Shown here: positions 47,474 to 58,329 of the stretch, piece after piece | Layout: the number at the start of each line of letters is the position of its first letter | How positions within the stretch are numbered: the first letter of the stretch is position 1 | From: Mycobacterium persicum | GTDB taxonomy: Bacteria > Actinomycetota > Actinomycetes > Mycobacteriales > Mycobacteriaceae | NCBI RefSeq assembly: GCF_002086675.1 | Contig: NZ_MVIF01000009.1 | Span: 31,226-95,225 of the forward strand | Direction: 5' to 3' | DNA length: 64,000 nt | Notes under the pieces: model-generated | Told to the model about the DNA's origin: nothing | The model's database searches: none | The model's input: only the letters and a program-made list of their open reading frames with translations | Translations under genes and position numbers: made by a program

Positions 47474-48139
47474 CTACTGGTTCGGCGGCATCAGCACCGT
47501 GTCGATCATGTACACGGTCGCGTTGGCGGTATGAACGCCACCGCATACCAGCCCGGCGTCGTTGACCTTGAGGTCGTTACCCTGGCCAGTCACGGTCACG
47601 TTGGCCCCTTGCAGCGTCTTGTGGGTGCCGTCGATCTTGCTGGGGCTCGCCTGACCTTGCACCACGTGATAGGTCAGGATGCTGCGCAGCAGCGCTGAAT
47701 CCGTCTTGAGCTGATCGATCGTGGCCGCGGGCAGCTTGTCGAAGGCCGCGTTGGTGGGCGCGAACACCGTGTACTGGCCGCTGTTGAGGGTGTCGACCAG
47801 GTTCACGTTCGGGTTCAACTTGCCCGACAGCGCCGACGTCAGCGTCGTCAACATGGGGTTGTTCGACGCCGCGGTCGCCACCGGGTCCTGCGCCATGCCG
47901 GCTACCGACCCCGGACCGCTGGGATTCTGCTTGGCGTACTCCGAGCAGCCCGTACCGATAAGGTCAGCCGCCGGATCGGCCATCGCCGACGTCGACGCGG
48001 GCGCCGCCATGCTGGTCGGCGCGCTGCTGCTCGTCGATGGTCCACTGGCCGACTTATTGCTCGAACAAGCCGCGAAACCCCCGATTGCGATCGCCGCGAG
48101 GCTAGTCGCCGCGACTGTTCTGGCCCAAGCGTTCATCAT
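47474..48139 (-). CDS. mpt83: MPT83, fasciclin-domain lipoprotein
   Basis: 221 residues from ATG 48139 ([20 protein letters not shown]). A lipobox ending in Cys24 (FAACSS) anchors it to the membrane. A Ser/Thr/Pro/Ala linker follows, where MPT83 is usually glycosylated. The FAS1 domain is nearly identical to that of MPT70 ([48 protein letters not shown]). First gene of the mpt83-dipZ-mpt70 set, with a SigK-like promoter 60 bp upstream. Confidence 0.94.
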   Translation of the reverse strand: MMNAWARTVAATSLAAIAIGGFAACSSNKSASGPSTSSSAPTSMAAPASTSAMADPAADLIGTGCSEYAKQNPSGPGSVAGMAQDPVATAASNNPMLTTLTSALSGKLNPNVNLVDTLNSGQYTVFAPTNAAFDKLPAATIDQLKTDSALLRSILTYHVVQGQASPSKIDGTHKTLQGANVTVTGQGNDLKVNDAGLVCGGVHTANATVYMIDTVLMPPNQ

Positions 48140-48198
48140 GTGCGTTTCGACTCCTTCGTCACCAGACGGCCGTGTGCCGCTCCTGTCGGACATAAGCC

Positions 48199-48225
48199 AT
48201 TCGGAGACACGGCCGCCCCGGACGG
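48199..48225 (-). promoter_or_regulatory. SigK-like promoter of mpt83
   Basis: On the minus strand CCGTCC (48225-48220), 15 bp, CCGAAT (48204-48199). The same spacing as the mpt70 and dipZ elements. Confidence 0.75.
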
Positions 48226-48265
48226 GTGCAGTTGGGTGCGAGATCCGCGAACCGGCGACGGATAC

Positions 48266-50416
48266 TTAACGCGGCAGGCCAAGCAGCCGCTCGGCGGCCA
48301 GCGTGAGCAGTATCTGCTCGGTACCGCCGGCGATGGTGAGGCAGCGGGTGTTGAGGAAGTCGTAAACCGCTTGGTTTTCCACCAGGCCGCCGCCCTCGGA
48401 CACGTCCATCATGAACTCGGCCAGCTCCTGGCGGTAGCGGACCCCGATGAGTTTGCGCACGCTGGATTGCGCGCCCGGATCCTGACCGCCGACGGCCAGC
48501 TGGGCGATGCGCTGATCCAGCAGCGCACCACATTGAGCAATGACGATCAACCTCGCCAGCCGATCCTGCTGGGCGACGTCGGGTTCCGTCTCGGCCAGCA
48601 CCTCGAGCAGCTTCTCCATGGGGTTGCCCAGCGCGGTACCGGTGGCCATCGCCACCCGCTCATTGGCCAGCGTGGTGCGTGCCAGCCGCCAGCCGTCGTT
48701 GACCGCGCCGACCACCATCTCGTCGGGCACGAACACATTGTCCAGAAAGACCTCGTTGAACAGCGCGTCGCCGGTGATCTCGCGCAGCGGCCGGATCTCG
48801 ATCCCGGGCGACGTCATGTCCACCAGAAAGTAGGTGATGCCCTTGTGCTTTGGCGCGTCCGGGTCGGTCCGCGCCAGGCACACCCCCCACCTGGCCAGGT
48901 GCGCCTTGGACGTCCACACCTTCTGCCCGGTCAGCAGCCAACCACCCCGAACTCCGGAGGCGCGAACCGCCTTGGTGCGCAGCGACGCCAGGTCGGACCC
49001 GGCGCCCGGTTCGGAAAATAGCTGGCACCAAAGGAATTCGCCGCGCAGGGTGGCCGGAACGAAGCGCTCGATCTGTTCGGGCGTGCCATGCTCGAGAATG
49101 GTCGGCGCCGCCCACCAACCGATCACCAGGTCCGGCCGCACCACGCCGGCTGCCGCCAGCTCCTGATCAATCAGCAACTGCTCGGCCGCGGATGCGCCGC
49201 GTCCATACGGCGGCGGCCAGTGTGGCGCCAACAGCCCGGCATCGGCCAGGGCCGCCTGCCGCTGCTGCTCCGGCAACGCCGCGACTCCGGCGACTGCGGC
49301 GGCGATCTCGGGTCGCAGCTCCCGCACCCCGGTCAGGTCGATAGTCAGCCGGCGGCGAACGCCGTCGCGGGTGAGCGCGGCAATGCGGCGCAGCCAGCGC
49401 TCGGCACCACCGAGGAACCGGCCGTTGGCGTGGGCCCGGCGCAGATACAGGTGCGCATCGTGCTCCCAGGTGCAGCCGATGCCGCCGAGCACCTGGATGC
49501 AGTCTTTGACGTTGGCTTTTGCGGCGGCGATACCGAGGCCGGCGGCCACCGCCGCCGCGATGGCGAACTGCCGGCTGTCGGGGTCCCCAGCGGCCCGGGC
49601 CGCATCGGCGGCGGCCACCTCGGCCTGCTCGGCGCGGCACAGCATCTCCGCACACAGGTGCTTGACGGCCTGGAAGCTGCCGATCGGCTTGCCGAACTGC
49701 TCCCGAACCTTGGCATAGGCCACCGCGGTGTCCAGCGCCCACCGGGTCACTCCCGCGGCCTCGGCGGCCAGCAGGGTGGCGGCCAGGTTCTCGACGCGCT
49801 CCCGGGAATCGGCGATCACGCTGGCCGGCGCCACCGGCGCCGACGTCAACACCACTTTCGCCACCGGCCGCGAAAAGTCGGTGGCCCGCAACGGCTCCAG
49901 GTGCACGCCGTCGCCGGCGGTATCGACCAGCAGCCACCTGCCGTCGGCCGGCAACAGCAGCACGCCGCCGGCGACGGCGCCCAGCGCCCACGGAACCGTG
50001 CCCGATACTCGTCGGGTCTGGGCGTCGAACTGCACATCGCCTTCCAGCGCGAGCCCGGCGACGCGTTCGCCGGCGGCCAGCGCCGCCAGCAATTCGGGAT
50101 CCGGCACCACCAGGGCGGCCAGCGCGGTGGTCGCCACCGGCCCCGGCACCAAAGCCTTGGCGGCCTCTTCGACCATGGCGCACAGGTCCTCGATGCTGCC
50201 GCCGGCGCCGCCGCGATCCTCCGGGACGGCAACGCCGAACAGCCCCAATTCGGCCAGGCCGGTGAACACCGGTCGCCAGGCGTCGGGGTCGCCGTGTTCG
50301 GTGGCTTCCATGGCGCGGCTCGCCGCCGTCGCAGCCTCTCCGGAGGCCGAGGTGCGAGCCCAGTCGCGCACCAACTCGCGAGCCGCGAATTGTTCGTCGG
50401 TGACGGTCGCTACCAC
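48266..50416 (-). CDS. fadE34: FadE34, double-length acyl-CoA dehydrogenase of the KstR regulon
   Basis: 716 residues from GTG 50416 (GGGAGGGG upstream). Two ACAD units in tandem: the first with REQFGKPIGSFQAVKHLCAE and GGIGCTWEHDAHLYLRRAH near residues 250-340, the second with LFSEPGAGSDLASLRTKAV, WLLTGQKVWTSKAHLARWG and the end EQILLTLAAERLLGLPR. FadE34 (Chsy-type) acts on the CoA ester of a steroid side chain (for example 3-oxo-4-pregnene- or cholate-derived C5/C3 chains). Divergent from kstR with a KstR box in between. Confidence 0.94.
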   Translation of the reverse strand: MVATVTDEQFAARELVRDWARTSASGEAATAASRAMEATEHGDPDAWRPVFTGLAELGLFGVAVPEDRGGAGGSIEDLCAMVEEAAKALVPGPVATTALAALVVPDPELLAALAAGERVAGLALEGDVQFDAQTRRVSGTVPWALGAVAGGVLLLPADGRWLLVDTAGDGVHLEPLRATDFSRPVAKVVLTSAPVAPASVIADSRERVENLAATLLAAEAAGVTRWALDTAVAYAKVREQFGKPIGSFQAVKHLCAEMLCRAEQAEVAAADAARAAGDPDSRQFAIAAAVAAGLGIAAAKANVKDCIQVLGGIGCTWEHDAHLYLRRAHANGRFLGGAERWLRRIAALTRDGVRRRLTIDLTGVRELRPEIAAAVAGVAALPEQQRQAALADAGLLAPHWPPPYGRGASAAEQLLIDQELAAAGVVRPDLVIGWWAAPTILEHGTPEQIERFVPATLRGEFLWCQLFSEPGAGSDLASLRTKAVRASGVRGGWLLTGQKVWTSKAHLARWGVCLARTDPDAPKHKGITYFLVDMTSPGIEIRPLREITGDALFNEVFLDNVFVPDEMVVGAVNDGWRLARTTLANERVAMATGTALGNPMEKLLEVLAETEPDVAQQDRLARLIVIAQCGALLDQRIAQLAVGGQDPGAQSSVRKLIGVRYRQELAEFMMDVSEGGGLVENQAVYDFLNTRCLTIAGGTEQILLTLAAERLLGLPR

Positions 50417-50479
50417 CTTCAGCCCCTCCCGTAGTGAAATTCACCCGGCCAGAAACATCCGAGGAACATTCAAAGCCAC

Positions 50480-50493
50480 TAGAACGTGTTCTA
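50480..50493. promoter_or_regulatory. KstR box between fadE34 and kstR
   Basis: TAGAACGTGTTCTA is a perfect palindrome and full match to TnnAACnnGTTnnA, 64 bp before fadE34. Confidence 0.93.
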
Positions 50494-50697
50494 ATAGTGA
50501 AAATGATCAACCGTCAAGTCGACAGCTATTAGGCCAGTACACGACGTTGTCCCCGCGACCGGGAGGTGGGAAATTCACGCACAACATGCGTATCGTTTGG
50601 CGACCAACCGCCCGGGAGGGGAGTTACGCGTTACATGTCTGCAGCGAACACGAGTCCGGGCCGCGTTTCTGACACTCAACCGCGCGAGGTCATGAAC

Positions 50698-51297
50698 GTG
50701 GCGGTATTGGCTGAGTCCGAGTTGGGTTCGGAGGCACAGCGGGAGCGTCGCAAGCGCATCCTGGACGCCACCATGGCCATCGCGTCGAAGGGCGGTTACG
50801 AGGCGGTGCAGATGCGCGCGGTCGCCGATCGCGCCGATGTCGCGGTCGGCACGCTGTATCGGTACTTCCCGTCGAAGGTGCATCTGCTGGTGTCGGCGCT
50901 GGGCCGGGAATTCAGCCGCATCGACGCCAAGACCGACCGCTCCGCGCTGGCCGGCGGCACCCCGTATCAGCGGCTGAGCTTCATGGTCGGCAAGCTCAAT
51001 CGCGCGATGCAACGCAATCCGTTGCTCACCGAGGCGATGACGCGTGCCTACGTCTTCGCCGACGCTTCGGCGGCCACCGAGGTCGACCACGTGGAGAAGC
51101 TCATCGACAGCATGTTCGCCCGCGCCATGGCCGACGGTGACCCGACCGAGGATCAGTACCACATCGCCCGGGTGATCTCGGATGTGTGGTTGTCGAATCT
51201 GCTTGCGTGGCTGACCCGTCGCGCATCGGCCACCGACGTCAGCAAGCGACTGGACCTCGCCGTGCGGTTGTTGCTCGGTGGCCAGGAGAGTGCCTAA
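50698..51297 (+). CDS. kstR: TetR-family repressor KstR
   Basis: 199 residues from GTG 50698, chosen because GAGG lies 8 bases upstream and the length equals Rv3574; ATG 50692 or ATG 50635 are alternatives. ILDATMAIASKGGYEAVQMR, AVADRADVAVGTLYRYFPSK is the helix-turn-helix region. KstR represses the large cholesterol regulon and is released by 3-oxo-cholest-4-enoyl-CoA-type esters. In this window it is expected to control hsaA-B, kshB, fadE34 and itself. Confidence 0.95.
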   Translation: MAVLAESELGSEAQRERRKRILDATMAIASKGGYEAVQMRAVADRADVAVGTLYRYFPSKVHLLVSALGREFSRIDAKTDRSALAGGTPYQRLSFMVGKLNRAMQRNPLLTEAMTRAYVFADASAATEVDHVEKLIDSMFARAMADGDPTEDQYHIARVISDVWLSNLLAWLTRRASATDVSKRLDLAVRLLLGGQESA

Positions 51298-51306
51298 CAG
51301 CTAGGC

Positions 51307-52386
51307 CTAAGCGGGGGGCCCGCAGGTTCGGCCCCGGATCAGCTCGGTGGCGAGCAGTTCGACGACGGGCAGACCGGACCGCGGCGGTCGATGCAGCAGT
51401 TCGCCGGCCCGTCGGCCCTTCTGCAGACTCGGCTGCGACACCGTGGTTAGCCCGCGGCCGATGGCTTCCGGCACGCCGTCGAATCCGGTCACGGTCATCT
51501 GACCCGGCACGTAAATGCCATGTCCGCGAAGGTAATCCATGGCCGAGAGCGCCAAGATGTCGGCGGTGCACATCAGCGCGGTGATCCGCGGGTTGGCGGC
51601 CAGCGCCACCTTGGCGGCAGCACCGCCCGACGTCGGCAGGTGCTCGTAGCTTTCCACGACGGTCAGCGAATCCGGGTCTACCCCGGCCGCTGTCATCGCA
51701 TCCCAGACGCCGATGATGCGCTCACGCTGCACGTCGAAAGCCGGCGACTTCAGCCGCTCCGCGTCGACCAGGCCCTGGCGCCGGTCATGGCCCAGCCGCA
51801 TGGTCAGCAGCCCGATGTCGCGATGCCCCAACCCGAGCACATAGTCGGCGACCTTGCGCATCGCCGCCCGATCGTCGATGCCCACCCGGGACACTCCCGG
51901 CAGGTCCTTCGGCTGGTCGACCACCACAACCGGCAACCGCCGCTGCAGAACCACCTGCAGGTAAGGATCGTCGTCGCACACCGAATACACGACGAAGCCG
52001 TCGACCCCGGCGTTGAGCACGGCGGTGGTGCCGTCCTCCAGGCTGCGGCTGGCGCCCACGGCGACCAGCAGCAGGCCCTGCCCCGGCTCCTCGCACGATT
52101 GCGCGACCCCGGCCACGAAATCGCGCGCCGCCGGGTCGCTGAAGAAGTAGGTCAACGGTTCGGCCATCACCAGGCCGACGGCGCCCGCTTTGCGGGTCCG
52201 CAGGGATCGCGCCACCGGGTCGGGTCCGGCGTAACCCATCCGCTTGGCGGTGGCCAGCACCCGCTCCCGCAGTTCGGCGGAAAGCTGATCCGGTCGGTTG
52301 AACGCGTTCGAAATGGTGGTGCGCGACACCTTGAGCTCAGCAGCCAGCGACGCCAGAGTCGCCCGCCGGCGAGGTGTGGAGCCCAC
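51307..52386 (-). CDS. LacI-family transcriptional regulator (Rv3575c type)
   Basis: 359 residues, the same length as Rv3575c. N-terminal LacI helix-turn-helix TLASLAAELKVSRTTISNAF with hinge region AKRMGYAGPDPVARSLRTRKA, then a periplasmic-binding-protein-like domain (GVDGFVVYSV, GHRDIGLLTMRLGHDRRQGL, MTVTGFDGVPEAIGRGLTTV). The effector is unknown. Convergent with kstR, 9 bp apart. Confidence 0.9.
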   Translation of the reverse strand: MGSTPRRRATLASLAAELKVSRTTISNAFNRPDQLSAELRERVLATAKRMGYAGPDPVARSLRTRKAGAVGLVMAEPLTYFFSDPAARDFVAGVAQSCEEPGQGLLLVAVGASRSLEDGTTAVLNAGVDGFVVYSVCDDDPYLQVVLQRRLPVVVVDQPKDLPGVSRVGIDDRAAMRKVADYVLGLGHRDIGLLTMRLGHDRRQGLVDAERLKSPAFDVQRERIIGVWDAMTAAGVDPDSLTVVESYEHLPTSGGAAAKVALAANPRITALMCTADILALSAMDYLRGHGIYVPGQMTVTGFDGVPEAIGRGLTTVSQPSLQKGRRAGELLHRPPRSGLPVVELLATELIRGRTCGPPA

Positions 52387-52609
52387 GTTCGGTGAGGCTA
52401 CAGCGGCTCCGTCGGCGCGGCTACGCGGCCGTTTCGCCGAGGGCTCGCGCGGGCCTCGACGTCTCGGCCTTTATGCTGGTCGCACCTGGTCCCGAGGCGG
52501 TTGGCACGGCGCCGGCGCAGCGGGTTCAGGCGTCGCAAGGTTCGCGAGGGGGCTAAGGCCGCTCGGCACTGACCGGGCCTCGTCGGCCATCCCGCAATAA
52601 GCTGGGCGG

Positions 52610-53368
52610 GTGGCTTCCATCGACCTCAATGCCGACCTCGGTGAAGGATTCGGCGCCTGGCAGCTCGGTGACGACGACGCCATGCTCGAGATCGTCACCA
52701 GCGCCAACGTGGCATGCGGCTTCCACGCCGGAGACCCGGCCGGACTGCTGCGGGTCTGCCGGTCCGCCGCCGAGCGCGGCGTGCGCATCGGAGCCCAGGT
52801 CGGCTACCACGACCTGTCCGGGTTCGGCAGGCGCTTCATCGACGTCGACCCCGAGGACCTGCTTGCCGAAATCGTGTATCAGATCGGCGCGCTGCAGGCC
52901 ATCGCCCAGGCCGGCGGCTCAACGGTGTCCTACGTCAAACCCCATGGCGCCCTGTACAACACGATCGTCACCCACCGCGAGCAGGCGGCCGCGGTGGCGA
53001 CGGCGGTGCGGATGGTCGACCCGGCGCTGCCGGTGCTGGGTATGACGGGTTCGGTGTTTTTCGACGAAGCTAGCCGCCTCGGCCTGCGCACGGTGGCCGA
53101 GGCGTTCGCCGATCGCGCCTACCGGCCCGACGGGCAACTGCTGTCCCGCCGGGAACCCGGCGCGGTGCTGGTCGACCCCACGGCGATCGCCGAGCGCGCG
53201 GTCGCCATGGTGGCCACCGGCGCAGTCACCGCGGTCGACGGCACACCCGTGCCCGTCACCGTGGAATCGCTTTGTGTGCACGGAGATTCGCCGGGAGCGG
53301 TGCAGATTGCGACCGCGGTGCGAGAGCGGTTGGCGGCCTCCGGCGCCGAGATCAAGGCGTTCTGCTGA
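52610..53368 (+). CDS. pxpA: 5-oxoprolinase subunit A (LamB/YcsF family)
   Basis: 252 residues from GTG 52610. ASIDLNADLGEGFGAWQLGD, the metal/catalytic NVACGFHAGDP, VKPHGALYN and CVHGDSPGAV are PxpA signature parts. PxpA works with PxpB/PxpC to hydrolyse 5-oxoproline; those partners are not in the window. Its stop overlaps the next start (TGATG). Rv3576 (lppH) occupies this place in M. tuberculosis, so the region differs. Confidence 0.88.
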   Translation: MASIDLNADLGEGFGAWQLGDDDAMLEIVTSANVACGFHAGDPAGLLRVCRSAAERGVRIGAQVGYHDLSGFGRRFIDVDPEDLLAEIVYQIGALQAIAQAGGSTVSYVKPHGALYNTIVTHREQAAAVATAVRMVDPALPVLGMTGSVFFDEASRLGLRTVAEAFADRAYRPDGQLLSRREPGAVLVDPTAIAERAVAMVATGAVTAVDGTPVPVTVESLCVHGDSPGAVQIATAVRERLAASGAEIKAFC

Positions 53369-54288
53369 TGCGGCTGAAACTCGGTCGTCCCAACCTCACC
53401 CGTTATTCCGGCCGGTTCAATGTCCCTGCGGCCCAACCGGATTCGCCGTTGTCGGTGCTCTGGATGGGCGTGAGCACGCTGCTGCTCGACGACGGCTCGT
53501 CGGCGTTGATGACCGACGGCTACTTCTCCCGCCCCGGGCTGGCGCAGGTGGCCGCGGCCAAGGTGGCGCCGTCGCCGGCGCGGGTGGACGGCTGCCTGGC
53601 CCGCGCCAAGGTGTCGCGGCTTGCGGCCGTCATCCCGGTGCACACCCACATCGACCACGCGATGGACTCCGCGTTAGTGGCCGACCGCACCGGCGCGCAG
53701 CTGGTCGGGGGCGAGTCGGCGGCCAACGTCGGGCGCGGCTACGGGCTGGCCGAAGACCGGCTGGTGGTGGCGGTCCCCGGACAGCCGATCGAGCTGGGCG
53801 GCTACGACGTCACGCTGGTCGAATCGCGCCACTGCCCGCCGGACCGATTCCCCGGGGGGATCAGCGCACCGGTGGTGCCGCCGGTGCGGGCGTCGGCCTA
53901 CCGCTGCGGTGAGGCATGGTCGACGCTGGTGCACCACCGCCCGTCGGGCCGGCGGCTGTTGATCCAGGGCAGCGCCGGTTTCGTCACGGGCGCCCTGGAC
54001 GGGTACCGGGCCGAGGTCGTCTACCTCGGTGTCGGCCAGTTGGGCCTGCAACCGCGGTCTTATCTGGTCGACTACTGGACCGAGGTGGTGCGCGCGGTCG
54101 GCGCCCGCCGGGTGATCCTGGTCCACTGGGACGACTTCTTCCGTCCGCTGTCAAAACCGTTGCGCGCCATACCGTATGCGGCCGACGACCTGGACGTGTC
54201 GATGCGCATCCTCGACGAGCTGGCCGCGGCGGACGGCATCTCGTTACAGCTGCCGACGGTGTGGCGGCGCGAGGACCCGTGGGTTTGA
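53368..54288 (+). CDS. Metallo-beta-lactamase-fold protein (Rv3577 type)
   Basis: 306 residues from ATG 53368. The zinc motif is VIPVHTHIDHAMD (HxHxDH), followed by LVESRHCPP and VILVHWDDF with later histidines. An MBL-fold hydrolase of unknown substrate. Coupled to pxpA by TGATG overlap. The last 45 bases overlap the convergent MFS gene. Confidence 0.85.
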   Translation: MRLKLGRPNLTRYSGRFNVPAAQPDSPLSVLWMGVSTLLLDDGSSALMTDGYFSRPGLAQVAAAKVAPSPARVDGCLARAKVSRLAAVIPVHTHIDHAMDSALVADRTGAQLVGGESAANVGRGYGLAEDRLVVAVPGQPIELGGYDVTLVESRHCPPDRFPGGISAPVVPPVRASAYRCGEAWSTLVHHRPSGRRLLIQGSAGFVTGALDGYRAEVVYLGVGQLGLQPRSYLVDYWTEVVRAVGARRVILVHWDDFFRPLSKPLRAIPYAADDLDVSMRILDELAAADGISLQLPTVWRREDPWV

Positions 54289-55521
54289 CGCAGAACCTGC
54301 CGTCGCGGCCGTTTCCGGCATCGCGACCAGATAGAGCGCAAAGCCCGCGCCCGCGATGGCGCCCAGTGCCATGAATGCCGCGTCGTAACCGGCCGCGACC
54401 ACGATCCTGCCGGCAACGAAATTCGACAACGCGGCACCCACTCCCCACGCGGTGGTTATCGCCCCCAGGCTGACGTTGAACCGGCCCGTTCCGTGTGTGA
54501 CGTCCTGGACGACGACGGGAAACAATGCGCCGAAAATGCCGGCTCCCACACCGTCGAGAAGTTGCACACCGACAAGCCAGTACGAGTTGTCCCACAGCGG
54601 GTACAGGAACGCGCGGACGGTCAAGACCGCGAAGCCGGCCAGGAAGATCGGCTTTCGTCCCCAGGTGTCGGCCTTGAATCCGACGACATATGCGACGGGC
54701 ACCATGACAACCTGTGCGGCGACGATGCACGCCGACATCAGCGCCGTCCCGACCTGCTTGTTGTGCAACGCCAGCTTCTGCCCGACCAGCGGCAGCAAGG
54801 CCGCGTTGGCGAAGTGGAAGGTGAAGACCACCACGGCGAAGATCATCAGTCTCCGGGCGTGCAGCAGCACCGAGAATCCGGACGGCTGCGCGTGCTGTAT
54901 CCCGATAGCCCGGTCCAGACCGCGGGCCAGGTCGTTGTCGATCGCGTCGGGCGGGACCCGTAGCGTTGCCCCGACGCTGATCACCGCCATGGCGGCCAGC
55001 AGCCAGAACACCACTACCGGGCCGAACAAGTAAGCGAGACCGCCGGCTGCGGCAGCTGCCGCCGCGGTACCGGCATGCCGGAACGACTCGTTACGACCAA
55101 TCCGTCGAGACAACATCCGCGGCCCGACAATGCCGAGTGTTATCGCGGCCAATGCCGGATTGAAGATGGAGCCGGCGATCCCGGTAACGGCTTGCAGGAA
55201 CGAAATCGAGTAGAAGCCGGGAAACAGCGGCATTGCCAATGCTGCCGCGGCGATCGACACCGCGCCGACGATGACCAACGCCCGTTTCGCGGTGGTCCGG
55301 TCCACCACGGCGCCAACCGGCGTTTGCGCGACGACTCCCGCGAGACCGCCGACCGCGATGACGAACCCGATGGAGGCCTGGTCCCAGTGGTGAGTCAGCA
55401 GCAGATAGATCGAGAGATAGGGAGCTAACCCATCGCGGACATCGGCCAGTGAAAACGCCAATAGGTCCAGGGCGTGCGCGGTTCGTCGGGGAAGCGGACC
55501 ATCGGTGCTCGGATCGATCAT
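54244..55521 (-). CDS. Major facilitator superfamily transporter
   Basis: 425 residues from ATG 55521; a TTG at 55581 would add 20. About twelve hydrophobic helices; the loop-2 motif appears as GAVVDRTTAKRALV between helices 2 and 3 and again as GFKADTWGRKPIFLAG in the second half. Substrate unknown. Convergent with the MBL gene. A 20-bp perfect palindrome lies about 83 bp upstream. Confidence 0.85.
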   Translation of the reverse strand: MIDPSTDGPLPRRTAHALDLLAFSLADVRDGLAPYLSIYLLLTHHWDQASIGFVIAVGGLAGVVAQTPVGAVVDRTTAKRALVIVGAVSIAAAALAMPLFPGFYSISFLQAVTGIAGSIFNPALAAITLGIVGPRMLSRRIGRNESFRHAGTAAAAAAAGGLAYLFGPVVVFWLLAAMAVISVGATLRVPPDAIDNDLARGLDRAIGIQHAQPSGFSVLLHARRLMIFAVVVFTFHFANAALLPLVGQKLALHNKQVGTALMSACIVAAQVVMVPVAYVVGFKADTWGRKPIFLAGFAVLTVRAFLYPLWDNSYWLVGVQLLDGVGAGIFGALFPVVVQDVTHGTGRFNVSLGAITTAWGVGAALSNFVAGRIVVAAGYDAAFMALGAIAGAGFALYLVAMPETAATAGSASNPRVLAPPHRRQL

Positions 55522-55603
55522 TGACAATTCCGTTCCCCGGTGCGGTGACGGGGACCCACCCGTCGACTCCACGTTAATCAAGGCTCAGCAGCCCACCCGG
55601 GGA

Positions 55604-55623
55604 AGGCACACCATGGTGTGCCT
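55604..55623. promoter_or_regulatory. Perfect 20-bp palindrome upstream of the MFS gene
   Basis: AGGCACACCATGGTGTGCCT reads the same on both strands. It lies in the 375-bp gap between the divergent MFS and ArsB-like genes, nearer the MFS start. It may be an operator; no T-run follows, so a terminator is less likely. The rest of the gap (55624-55896) shows no gene. Confidence 0.5.
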
Positions 55624-55896
55624 CGACGGTGCTGACGGCGGCTGCGCCGACGGCGGGTAATATCCGCTGAGATCGCTTCCGGGTAGACGGCGCGCCTGCC
55701 AACAGAGCACTAGGCGCTGTCGCTCAAGCTCCGTCCAGTTCGCCGCCAGTCCGCCGATAGCCGCCGATAGGTAGCCATGCCGCTGACAACGTCGCCACGT
55801 CGGTGCGGACCGTTGGCAGGCTGGAACGTGACCGCGTGCGACCGTCGCCGACTGCGCAGTGGCGCGAGAACCCTCGTTCCTGAAGGTTTTTGAACG

Positions 55897-57138
<1,242 letters not shown>

Positions 57139-57177
57139 TTTCTGTGCCGATTCCGCCGACGCGCCATACTTGACGGC

Positions 57178-57654
57178 ATGCCGCAGCCTCGTCCGGCCAG
57201 ATACCTACTGCGTGCCAAGGATTTCGTCGACGCCCGCTACGCCGAACCGATCACCGTCGATGACATGGCCGCGGCGGCCGGGCTGTCACGCGCTCACTTC
57301 AGCCGCATGTTCACCCGGACATTCGGGGAATCTCCGCGCGCATACCTGCAGACCCGGCGGCTGGAGCGGGCCGCGGCGCTGCTGCGCTACACCGACAGGT
57401 CAATCGCGGAGGTCTGCGTCATGGTCGGTTTGCAGAGCGTCGGCTCCTTCACCAGCAGCTTCGCCCGGGTGTACGGCAAGCCGCCGGCCGCCTACCGCGC
57501 CAGCCTGCCGCCGGCGGCGCTGCACGCCCGAGTGCCGCACTGCATCTTGCGGGCACATACCCGGCCGCCGGCCGATAGCCGGGTGGTGCCCCAAGACAGC
57601 ACACGGGGAGAAGACGCCGGGCGCGGTGAGCACCTAGCGTCTTCTGCATGTTGA
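57178..57654 (+). CDS. AraC-family transcriptional regulator
   Basis: 158 residues from ATG 57178. A lone AraC DNA-binding domain: ITVDDMAAAAGLSRAHFSRM, FTRTFGESPRAYLQTRRLERA, SIAEVCVMVGLQSVGSFTSS. No N-terminal sensor domain. The 3' end overlaps the VOC gene by 7 bases, a common AraC-VOC pairing. Confidence 0.88.
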   Translation: MPQPRPARYLLRAKDFVDARYAEPITVDDMAAAAGLSRAHFSRMFTRTFGESPRAYLQTRRLERAAALLRYTDRSIAEVCVMVGLQSVGSFTSSFARVYGKPPAAYRASLPPAALHARVPHCILRAHTRPPADSRVVPQDSTRGEDAGRGEHLASSAC

Positions 57655-58082
57655 AAATCGCAAGCGCCCAGCTTTGGGTACACGACCAGGACGAGGCACT
57701 GAAATTCTGGACCGAGAAGGTCGGCATGGAAGTGCGCCAGGATGTTTCGCTGCCGGAACTCGGCGGCTTCCGCTGGCTGACCGTCGGACCGCCCGGTCAA
57801 GATGACGTGTCAATCGTCTTGATGGACGTTCCCGGCCCGCCGATGCTGGACGAGCCCACCCGCCTACAAGTCCTGGATCTGACGGCAAAAGGCTTCGCCG
57901 GCACGGTGTTTCTCACCACCGACGACTGCCAGGCCAGTTACCAGGAGCTGACGGCTCGTGGCGTCGAGTTCACCGAGCCGCCCGAACAGCGGCCGTACGG
58001 CATCGACTCCGGCTTCCGCGATCCGTCGGGCAACAGCATCCGACTGACCCAGTTGACGGACATGTCGGCCTGGGCCAGCTAG
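57648..58082 (+). CDS. VOC (glyoxalase/bleomycin resistance) family protein
   Basis: 144 residues from ATG 57648. ASAQLWVHDQDEALKFWTEK, GGFRWLTVGPPGQDD and SGFRDPSGNSIRLTQ give the two beta-alpha-beta-beta-beta halves of the VOC fold. Metal or ligand unknown. Follows and overlaps an AraC regulator that probably controls it. Confidence 0.85.
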   Translation: MLKIASAQLWVHDQDEALKFWTEKVGMEVRQDVSLPELGGFRWLTVGPPGQDDVSIVLMDVPGPPMLDEPTRLQVLDLTAKGFAGTVFLTTDDCQASYQELTARGVEFTEPPEQRPYGIDSGFRDPSGNSIRLTQLTDMSAWAS

Positions 58083-58329
58083 CTGACTGCCCGCGTTCGG
58101 TTGATGGTTAAGGGCCCAACAGCTCTCGGGTGCCCGGCGGGCGGCAACCACCACGACGTTCGGCCGCGGTCCCGGGCGGGTCGCGCCGCCCGCCTCGGGA
58201 TCGCCAAAGGTGATCGCATTACTCCGAACGGGCGCCGCCCTCGCGATACGGTGAGGCGTGCTGCGGGTCTGTCTCGTGGTAGCTCTCTCCTTGTTCTCGG
58301 GGAGGCGATAGCTATGCACGAGGTGTTGG

